Of a stretch of DNA of 37,059 nt, positions 31,573 to 37,059 are shown piece after piece; within the stretch, counting starts at the first letter, position 1; each line of letters opens with the position of its first letter. The stretch is from the NCBI GenBank assembly GCA_027019335.1, contig JALUWV010000089.1:1-37059 (forward strand), written 5' to 3'. The notes under the pieces were generated by a model that saw only the letters and a program-made list of their open reading frames with translations, was not told the DNA's origin and did not search any database. The translations under genes were made by a program, and so were the position numbers. Source of the DNA: Sulfurimonas sp. GTDB taxonomy: Bacteria > Campylobacterota > Campylobacteria > Campylobacterales > Sulfurimonadaceae.

Positions 31573-32130
31573 TTATACCTTTAAGATTTCAGCTTCTTTT
31601 ACTTTTAAGATGCTGTCAATGTTTGAGATAAATTTATCTGTTATCTTTTGGATATTGTCTTGTGCAGATTTAGACTCATCTGCAGTAATTTCTTTCTCTT
31701 TTTCAATTTTTTTGATTTTATCATTTGCATCACGTCTGTCATTTCTGATAGAAACTTTTGCATTTTCACCCATACCTTTCATCTGTTTTGCAGATTCTTG
31801 ACGTTGTTCTACTGTCATTGGAGGGAAAAAGAGTTTGATTTGGTCTCCATCGTTGTTTGGATTTACCCCAATATTGGCAGCTTGAATCGCAGTTTCAATA
31901 TCTGAAAGAAGATTTTTCTCCCATGGGTTTACAACGATTGTTGTTGCATCTGCAGCAAGTACAGAACCTACTTGGTCAAGTGGAGTTGCCGTACCATAAT
32001 AGTCAATTTTTACATTGTCTAAAACACTTGTTGTCACTTTTCCCGTGCGAAGTGTTTTAAAATCTCTTTGCATATGTTCAATGCTTCCTTGCATTTTTTT
32101 TTCGCAGTGCGTATAGATTTCGTTTAACAT
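31573..32130 (-). CDS. frr: Ribosome recycling factor
   Basis: A 185-residue factor that, with EF-G, splits the post-termination ribosome. It has the standard length and the motifs [29 protein letters not shown] and [10 protein letters not shown] in the three-helix bundle. The ATG shares one base with the secG stop (TAATG), so the two are translationally coupled. Confidence 0.98.
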   Translation of the reverse strand: MLNEIYTHCEKKMQGSIEHMQRDFKTLRTGKVTTSVLDNVKIDYYGTATPLDQVGSVLAADATTIVVNPWEKNLLSDIETAIQAANIGVNPNNDGDQIKLFFPPMTVEQRQESAKQMKGMGENAKVSIRNDRRDANDKIKKIEKEKEITADESKSAQDNIQKITDKFISNIDSILKVKEAEILKV

Positions 32131-32465
32131 TATTTTTCCTTTTTACTTGGAGTTGCTACGGGTGCTGTAGCTGGCATAGCAGCAGGTGCTGTAACATTAT
32201 TTCTTTCCACGAGTTTATCAACAACAGAAGCTTGTTTGTTTTGTGAATACATATACCCTAAAGCGATGGTATTCGCAACAAATAAAAAGCCGATAGTAAA
32301 AGTAGTTTTTGCTAAAAAGCTTGCTGGACCTTTTGCTCCAAAAACAGACTCGTTTGAGCCACTATATGCACCAAGACCAATGCTTGAGCTTTTTTGGAGA
32401 AGTACTGCGATTACTAAGATAATAACGAGTACGATTTGGATGATAAGAAGAAGACTTGTTGTCAT
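32130..32465 (-). CDS. secG: Protein translocase subunit SecG
   Basis: A 111-residue inner-membrane protein of the SecYEG channel. Two transmembrane segments (about 4-20 and 52-70) flank the conserved loop [20 protein letters not shown]. The tail is Ala/Pro/Thr-rich and ends in lysines, which is common in SecG. It heads the secG-frr-pyrE operon. GGGAAAT precedes the ATG. Confidence 0.94.
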   Translation of the reverse strand: MTTSLLLIIQIVLVIILVIAVLLQKSSSIGLGAYSGSNESVFGAKGPASFLAKTTFTIGFLFVANTIALGYMYSQNKQASVVDKLVERNNVTAPAAMPATAPVATPSKKEK

Positions 32466-32527
32466 TATATTTCCCTAAGTTTAATTGGGCAAATTATATC
32501 TAAAAAAGCTTATATACTAAATTAAGG

Positions 32528-32533
32528 TATAAT
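32528..32533 (+). promoter_or_regulatory. -10 box of the znuA-znuC-znuB-bioC operon
   Basis: Perfect TATAAT 25 bases before the ATG at 32559. A short inverted repeat, TATAC-N9-GTATA, overlaps it and could be a metal-regulator operator; this is weak because the arms are only five bases. Confidence 0.55.
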
Positions 32534-32558
32534 GGCAAATAAATTTTTTTGAGGTTTT

Positions 32559-33473
32559 ATGATGACAGGAACGAAAAAAACAGCCCTTATTATTATACTT
32601 TTTGTAGTTGCAGGATTTGTATTCTTTGGTATGAATACTTCTAAAACAAAAGTTACAATGCAAGAAACAGATAAACCGCTTGTCGGAGTTACAACTTTTG
32701 CTTTAGGTGATATTGTACAACATATTGCACAAGGGAGTGTACAAATCGTCCATATCTTACCCTTTGGAGTGGAACCACATGATTTTGAGCCTACACCAAA
32801 ATTGATGGGGCAGATAGAAAAAAGTGCTTTAGTTATCTACAATGGTGCGGGACTAGAACCTTGGATTCATACTGCTTCTTTTAAAAATAGTGTTGTCAAT
32901 ATGAGTCAGTATGTCACTTTAAGAAAAGTTGCCTCTACAGAGAACTTGACAGACCCGCATTACTGGCTAGATTTTGCAAATATGAAAAAGGCAACAGATG
33001 TCATCACAAAAAGATTGATTGCCCTCCTTCCTCAACATGAAAAATTGTACAGAAAAAATGAAAAACTTTATCTTCAAATGCTTGATAATTTAGATAAAAA
33101 GTATAGAAATACTTTAGGAAGTTGTCAAAAAGATACGATTATTGTCAATCATAATGCTTTTTCTTATTTGGCAAATAAATATAATTTTCATGTAGCTTAT
33201 CTCAGTGGTTTATCGCCAGATGCCGAGCCGAATGCAAAAAAGATTATTGAACTGATTGAGATGATTAAAGAGCATAATGTATCGACACTCTTTTTTGAAG
33301 ATTTTGCAAGTGATAAAGCGATTAAAAGTATTGCACATACAGCAAAAGTACAAGTAGATGTTTTAAAGCCACTTGGAAATATTACAGCAGATGAAGCTAA
33401 TGCAAACCTAAGTTATGAGGCAATGATGTTGATAAATTTGCAAAAACTCTCTAAGGCTCTTTCTTGCCATTAA
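32559..33473 (+). CDS. znuA: Zinc ABC transporter substrate-binding protein
   Basis: A 304-residue protein with an N-terminal hydrophobic anchor or signal (about 8-24). The metal ligands are H74 (GVEPHDFEP), H134 (TDPHYWLDFAN), H198 (VNHNAFSYLA) and an acidic residue in LFFEDFASDK near 247. It lacks the long His-rich loop of Escherichia coli ZnuA, so zinc as substrate is the most likely but not the only choice. Its start has two ATGs in a row. It overlaps znuC by 10 bases. It is distinct from the ZnuA-like protein at 17283, with low identity outside the ligand motifs. Confidence 0.9.
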   Translation: MMTGTKKTALIIILFVVAGFVFFGMNTSKTKVTMQETDKPLVGVTTFALGDIVQHIAQGSVQIVHILPFGVEPHDFEPTPKLMGQIEKSALVIYNGAGLEPWIHTASFKNSVVNMSQYVTLRKVASTENLTDPHYWLDFANMKKATDVITKRLIALLPQHEKLYRKNEKLYLQMLDNLDKKYRNTLGSCQKDTIIVNHNAFSYLANKYNFHVAYLSGLSPDAEPNAKKIIELIEMIKEHNVSTLFFEDFASDKAIKSIAHTAKVQVDVLKPLGNITADEANANLSYEAMMLINLQKLSKALSCH

Positions 33474-34237
33474 GTTTTAAAGTACCTATCTTTGATGTTA
33501 AAAATATCAATTTTAGTGTACATTCTCAGCATATTTTGTCCAATATTTCATTGGAGATTTTCAATGGTGAATACATTGCTATCATAGGACCAAATGGTGG
33601 TGGAAAAACAACTCTTGCGAGGATGTTGCTAGGACTCGATAAACCTACAAGTGGTGAAATAAAACTTTATGGGAAAAAGATTACAGCATTTAAGTCATGG
33701 GATAAGATAGGCTATGTGCCACAACGTGCTTCTCATGTTGATGAAAATTTCCCTGCAACTGTGCAAGATATTGTTAAAATGGGAAGAACATCTAAGCGAA
33801 GTCTCTTTTCGCGTTTTTCTCAAGCAGACAAAGAAGCGATAGAAGAGAGTATGCGGAAGATGGATGTGCTTGATTTGAGAGATAAAATGGTAGGAAAACT
33901 CTCAGGAGGGCAGCGCCAGCGTGTTATGATTGCTCGTGCATTGGCTTCAAATCCAGAGATTTTGATTTTGGATGAACCAAATACTGGGGTAGATATGGTG
34001 TCCCAAAAACGTTTTTATGCACTCTTAAAAAAACTCAATCAAGAGGAAAATATTACTATTCTTTTTATTACTCATGATGTTGGTGTGATTGCCGATGACA
34101 TTAGCAGACTTTTTACAATCAACCAAAAAATCACTATCTGTAACTCTCCTAAAGAGACACTAAGTTGCGATGAAATGTCCGCACTTTATGGTATAGAAAC
34201 ACACTCTATTCACCAGCATAAACAGCATGAACATTAG
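33464..34237 (+). CDS. znuC: Zinc ABC transporter ATP-binding protein
   Basis: A 257-residue ABC ATPase. Walker A GPNGGGKT is at 42-49, the signature LSGGQ at 146-150, Walker B ILILDE at 166-171 and the switch histidine H204 in FITHD. The C-terminus is His-rich (THSIHQHKQHEH), fitting a zinc-linked function. The start is a TTG inside the end of znuA, with AAGG just upstream; no in-frame ATG lies close by. It is the only ABC ATPase in the window and could serve both permeases. Confidence 0.94.
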   Translation: MPLSFKVPIFDVKNINFSVHSQHILSNISLEIFNGEYIAIIGPNGGGKTTLARMLLGLDKPTSGEIKLYGKKITAFKSWDKIGYVPQRASHVDENFPATVQDIVKMGRTSKRSLFSRFSQADKEAIEESMRKMDVLDLRDKMVGKLSGGQRQRVMIARALASNPEILILDEPNTGVDMVSQKRFYALLKKLNQEENITILFITHDVGVIADDISRLFTINQKITICNSPKETLSCDEMSALYGIETHSIHQHKQHEH

Positions 34238-34245
34238 GAGAGCAG

Positions 34246-35043
34246 ATGTTTGAGATTTTTCAGTATGATTTTATGCAAAGAGCATTTTTAGCAGGGATTC
34301 TTATTGCTACACTTGCTTCGATTAGCGGGACATTTATTGTTTTGAAGCGCTACTCTATGATGAGTGAAACATTGGCTCACTCTGCGCTTGTTGGGGTTGC
34401 TGTTGGTTTGGTTGCAGGGTATAATCCTCTTTGGATGGCAGTTGTTGTCGCTGTACTCTCTGCTTGGATTATAGAGTATTTACGGAGTGCCTTTTCTCTC
34501 TACTCTGATGCCATTTTGTCTATTATCCTCTCAGGCTCACTTGCTATGGCTATTATTATTGTCTCTCTTGGAGGGGCATTTAACAACTCACTCTTCTCTT
34601 ATCTCTTTGGGTCAATCCTCTCTGTGAGTAGTGAAGACATTACTACTATACTCATTTTTGGGACAATTTCACTTGTTTTACTCCTTCTTTTTTCAAAGGA
34701 ACTCTATTTTATAGCGTATGATGAAGAGGTTGCGAAGGTAAGTGGGGTGAAAGTAAAATTTTTAAACTTCTTACTTGTGAGTATTGTAGCTATCATTATT
34801 GCCCTCTCAATTCGTGTTGTAGGCTCTTTACTGATAGGGGCTTTGATGGTCATTCCTACTATCTCCGCGCTTCAGTATAGAGTAGGATTCTTAAAAACCG
34901 TACTACTTTCTTGGTTCATAGCACTTGTGAGTGTTATTGCAGGGATGCTCCTCTCTTACTCCTTTTCACTTCCTTCAGGTGCAACGATTGTTCTTTGTGT
35001 CATTTTTATCTTTGCACTCTCCTTAATTGTGAATAAAAAATGA
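34246..35043 (+). CDS. znuB: Zinc ABC transporter permease
   Basis: A 265-residue ABC-3 family membrane protein with about eight hydrophobic segments. The family motif LKRYSMMSETLAHSALVGVA is at about 28-47, and VVGSLLIGALMVIPTISAL is near the C-terminus. AGGAGAG precedes the ATG, eight bases after znuC. Its stop overlaps the start of the methyltransferase gene as ATGA. Confidence 0.95.
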   Translation: MFEIFQYDFMQRAFLAGILIATLASISGTFIVLKRYSMMSETLAHSALVGVAVGLVAGYNPLWMAVVVAVLSAWIIEYLRSAFSLYSDAILSIILSGSLAMAIIIVSLGGAFNNSLFSYLFGSILSVSSEDITTILIFGTISLVLLLLFSKELYFIAYDEEVAKVSGVKVKFLNFLLVSIVAIIIALSIRVVGSLLIGALMVIPTISALQYRVGFLKTVLLSWFIALVSVIAGMLLSYSFSLPSGATIVLCVIFIFALSLIVNKK

Positions 35044-35723
35044 AGATAAGCACAGAGTTTTCTAAATACGCGAAAGAGTATGCAGTATTAAATCAAATTC
35101 AGAATCAAGTTGTGCAAAAACTACTCTCTCTTTATAAAAAAGAAGGAAAAAATATTTTAGATTTAGGATGTGGTAGTGGTGCTTTGTGTAAAAACATAGA
35201 GTGGGACTATGAACATTTTACTGGTGTTGACTTTGCACCAGGAATGTTAGAGTTACATCCAAAAGCGGACAATATAGAATCTATCTATGGAAACTTCAAC
35301 GATAAAACTTTGTTTGAACATCTATTGGCAAATCATTACGATGTCATTTTCTCTGCTTCTGCTTTGCAGTGGTCTGAAAATCTTGAAAGAACATTTACAT
35401 ATATTAAATCCCTTCAAACACCTGTCGCTTTAGCTATCTTTACTGCGAATACTTTTAAAACACTCAATGAAACAGCAGGACTACAGTCTCTCCTTCAAAG
35501 TGCAGAGCAGATAGAACGATTGCAAAAAAAGTATTTTGATGCACATTTTGAAGTAGTACACTATAAGCTAGAGTTTGAAAGTGTACGGGATATGTTTTCT
35601 TATATCAAACGCAGTGGAGTAAGTGGTTCACGTCAAGTACTGAGTTTTAAAGAAACAAAAAAGCTCATGTATACATACCCTTTAAACTATTTAGAGTTTG
35701 AAGTGGCGTTTATTGTAGAATAA
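35040..35723 (+). CDS. SAM-dependent methyltransferase, probable malonyl-ACP O-methyltransferase (BioC-like)
   Basis: A 227-residue class I methyltransferase. SAM motif I is ILDLGCGSG (39-47) and GVDFAPGML follows. The segment SASALQWSENL corresponds to the ALQW signature of BioC, which methylates malonyl-ACP to begin pimelate synthesis for biotin. Length is a little shorter than E. coli BioC. It is coupled to znuB by an ATGA overlap, although no functional tie to zinc uptake is obvious. A general methyltransferase role cannot be excluded. Confidence 0.8.
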   Translation: MKISTEFSKYAKEYAVLNQIQNQVVQKLLSLYKKEGKNILDLGCGSGALCKNIEWDYEHFTGVDFAPGMLELHPKADNIESIYGNFNDKTLFEHLLANHYDVIFSASALQWSENLERTFTYIKSLQTPVALAIFTANTFKTLNETAGLQSLLQSAEQIERLQKKYFDAHFEVVHYKLEFESVRDMFSYIKRSGVSGSRQVLSFKETKKLMYTYPLNYLEFEVAFIVE

Positions 35724-36114
35724 CTTTCTTTTCTATATTATACAGTTCGTAACGGATTGATTTGAAGTTTTCACTATAGTGTATGTTGGAGAGTTTAAAA
35801 AGCTCTTCTAAAACACGTGAAGACTCTTGCGCTCGTTTACAGTTGGCTGCGATGATAGCCTTGAGGTCTGTACGAGTTTGCTCACTCTTTGTAGAAGATT
35901 TGAGTACATCATTGATACTATCTCTATACTCGAGGAGTTCTTCATACTCGTCTATTGTTGCTTTATGTCTGAGAGTTTTGAGTTGAGAAGCGAGTGCTTT
36001 GTTGTTGTCTTTGTAGCGAAGAATATCTTCTACAACACGAATCCCTTCTTTAAGACGATTGAGATTAGCATCAATCACCCGAAAAAGTTCGGGCGAGAGT
36101 GAATTAGTCATCAT
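35710..36114 (-). CDS. Stand-alone ThiD2-type HMP-phosphate kinase domain (thiamine synthesis)
   Basis: About 134 residues. The sequence LFRVIDANLNRLKEGIRVVE, then LKTLRHKA, ANCKRAQESSRVLEELFKL and FKSIRYELYNIE, matches the ThiD2 domain that in Aquifex, cyanobacteria and others is fused to the N-terminus of thiamine phosphate synthase (ThiE). ThiD2 is reported to act as an HMP-phosphate kinase. Here it stands alone with no ThiE part. The ATG pair at 36114/36111 lies inside the end of the Bax-inhibitor gene with GGAA before it; the frame is open further to a TTG at 36129, which is less likely. Coordinates use ATG 36114. The 3' end overlaps the bioC-like gene by 14 bases. Confidence 0.8.
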   Translation of the reverse strand: MMTNSLSPELFRVIDANLNRLKEGIRVVEDILRYKDNNKALASQLKTLRHKATIDEYEELLEYRDSINDVLKSSTKSEQTRTDLKAIIAANCKRAQESSRVLEELFKLSNIHYSENFKSIRYELYNIEKKVILQ

Positions 36115-36802
36115 TTCCAAAGATACCAAAAAGTTGTAGTAAGGCAGTGAAAATATTTAAAAAGTCTAAATAGAGTGCAATAGCACCATCAATAGGTGTT
36201 TCATATGCCCCTCTGATAATATTTTGTGTATCAAAGATAACCATAATACTAAAGAGAACAACAACAGCTCCAGAGATAATGACTTGAAACATTGGATTTC
36301 CAAGAAAGATGTTAATAATTGAAAAACCGATAATCACAAACATTGCAATCATAAGTGGTTTCCCATAACTTGTGAAATCTTTAGTTGTTTTAATAGCATA
36401 AAAACTCATAGCCCCAAATACTACGGATGTCATAGCAAATGCATTCCCTATAATAGTACCCCCACCATTCATACCAAGAGTAGATGCAAGGAGTGGTGCT
36501 AAAGTAATACCCGTCATGAAAACAAAAGCAAACATGACTAAAAGGTTGATACCTGGTTTATTTTTTACAAACTGTAAACCAATAAGAAGACCTATCTCTA
36601 AAAAGAAAAGAGGCCAAATCATAGTTTGAATAGTTCCTGCTAAAGGAACACCTACATAAGCTCCAACGGCACCAGCCATCATAGAAGCAGCAAATAATTT
36701 ATAAGTCTCTTTTACAAAAGAGATAATCTGTGAATCATCACGACTCTGTGTTTGGTATGCAGCAGAGTTTCCTCTTGCATAATCGCGGTCATATAGTCCC
36801 AT
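36104..36802 (-). CDS. Bax inhibitor-1 / YccA family membrane protein
   Basis: A 232-residue inner-membrane protein with a polar N-terminus (about 1-38) and seven hydrophobic segments. Family features include MTGITLAPLL, the AFAMTSVVFGAMSFYAIKTTKDFT region, VIFDTQNIIRGAY and the C-terminal LYLDFLNIFTALLQLFG with the conserved aspartates of the TMBIM calcium-leak/pH-sensing site. YccA in E. coli binds and modulates the FtsH protease; the role here is not known. AAGGA precedes the ATG. It is followed by the ThiD2 gene with overlapping ends. Confidence 0.94.
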   Translation of the reverse strand: MGLYDRDYARGNSAAYQTQSRDDSQIISFVKETYKLFAASMMAGAVGAYVGVPLAGTIQTMIWPLFFLEIGLLIGLQFVKNKPGINLLVMFAFVFMTGITLAPLLASTLGMNGGGTIIGNAFAMTSVVFGAMSFYAIKTTKDFTSYGKPLMIAMFVIIGFSIINIFLGNPMFQVIISGAVVVLFSIMVIFDTQNIIRGAYETPIDGAIALYLDFLNIFTALLQLFGIFGNDD

Positions 36803-36966
36803 TATTTTTCCTTTGTCTATCTATATATAGATAATTAATGTATTTGGTATGATATAAAGAAAGAGTTAATAGAAAGCAACTTCCCATAAATCAGCCCAAA
36901 AACGCGAAAAAGCAAACTTTCCGAACAATCCCCCACCACTTAAGCGAACTTTAAGCAACACTTCCC

Positions 36967-36972
36967 TATAAT
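36967..36972 (+). promoter_or_regulatory. -10 box of the putative rRNA operon
   Basis: TATAAT within CCCTATAATTCCC. A hexamer 17 bases upstream is GCGAAC, not a consensus -35. Confidence 0.5.
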
Positions 36973-37014
36973 TCCCATCCACAAACAGAGAGACCTTGTT
37001 TAAAACGGGTTACG

Positions 37015-37033
37015 AATCTTCGAGTTGAAGATT
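37015..37033 (+). repeat. Leader hairpin
   Basis: AATCTTC (37015-37021) pairs with GAAGATT (37027-37033) around a five-base loop GAGTT. No T run follows, so it is not a terminator; it may be part of an antitermination or processing leader. Confidence 0.5.
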
Positions 37034-37059
37034 AAGAGAGATGTTTGAGATCATTGAAA

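Larger units (their letters stand above)
36803..37059 (+). promoter_or_regulatory. Upstream region and leader, probably of an rRNA operon starting beyond the window
   Basis: No ORF is seen. The first part holds the minus-strand Bax-inhibitor gene promoter, including a perfect palindrome TATCTATATATAGATA (36818-36833). From about 36870 the composition shifts to C-rich (AATCCCCCACCACTTAAGCG), unlike any other intergenic stretch here. A perfect -10 TATAAT (36967-36972) follows, then a hairpin (37015-37033), and the window ends in TTTGAGATCATTGAAA. The closing GATCATTGAAA resembles the segment that precedes 16S rRNA in many bacteria. The rRNA itself is outside, so this is an inference. Confidence 0.5.

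Noticed and set aside
32505-32530. Zur or Fur operator upstream of znuA
   Set aside because: The inverted repeat arms are only five bases (TATAC/GTATA) and no second copy was found upstream of the other metal cluster, so it is mentioned only as a weak possibility.

Overview
The window looks like a chromosomal segment of a Campylobacterota (epsilonproteobacterial) genome, most like Sulfurimonas or a near relative. This rests on AT-rich DNA, the folE-fliI order, an RNase J with a long basic N-terminal extension, a stand-alone ThiD2 domain, the secG-frr-pyrE order, many PAS/receiver/GGDEF/EAL signalling proteins, and housekeeping promoters that show a -10 box without a clear -35. The genus is an inference from protein resemblance. 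I saw no transposase, integrase, CRISPR array or tRNA gene.

Layout. 1-4898 (minus): purB-nrdA, then a CheY-like receiver, a CheC-like phosphatase and the start of a PAS-type protein that runs off the left edge. 5011-5925 (plus): an RluA-type pseudouridine synthase carrying an exact parS site. 5926-6270: a region with hairpins, a possible 45-residue ORF and a terminator. 6271-9059 (minus): hisF, a nucleosidase-like gene, rlmN, a 32-residue membrane peptide and a 78-residue unknown. 9123-9138: a second, near-perfect parS. 9234-14411 (plus): CZB protein, rsmA, RNase J, folE, fliI. 14398-21373 (minus): recJ, a His-rich DUF2946-like protein, an outer-membrane protein, a ZnuA-like protein, a permease, and a beta-propeller/alpha-solenoid protein. 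21437-24773 (plus): receiver protein, PAS histidine kinase and a kinase-less paralogue. 24777-26396 (minus): pyrG. 26468-30947 (plus): Kef-type antiporter, receiver-PAS-degenerate GGDEF-EAL protein, flagellin. 30959-32465 (minus): secG-frr-pyrE. 32559-35723 (plus): znuA-znuC-znuB-bioC-like. 35710-36802 (minus): Bax-inhibitor-1 family protein and ThiD2. 36803-37059: a promoter and leader that look like the upstream region of a plus-strand rRNA operon.

Themes. (1) Signalling and motility: CheY/CheC, c-di-GMP enzymes, a PAS kinase, flagellin and FliI are scattered among housekeeping genes. (2) Zinc: one complete Znu transporter, one substrate-binding/permease set lacking an ATPase but linked to an outer-membrane protein and a His/Cys-rich small protein, and a free CZB zinc-binding domain. 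(3) Chromosome segregation: two ParB sites 3.4 kb apart.

The observations I would follow first are the four-base repeat that appears to put the left-edge PAS gene out of frame, the two parS sites, the ATPase-less metal import cluster, the 704-residue propeller/solenoid protein, three genes whose -10 boxes sit so close to the ATG that the mRNAs should be nearly leaderless, and two unannotated small ORFs.
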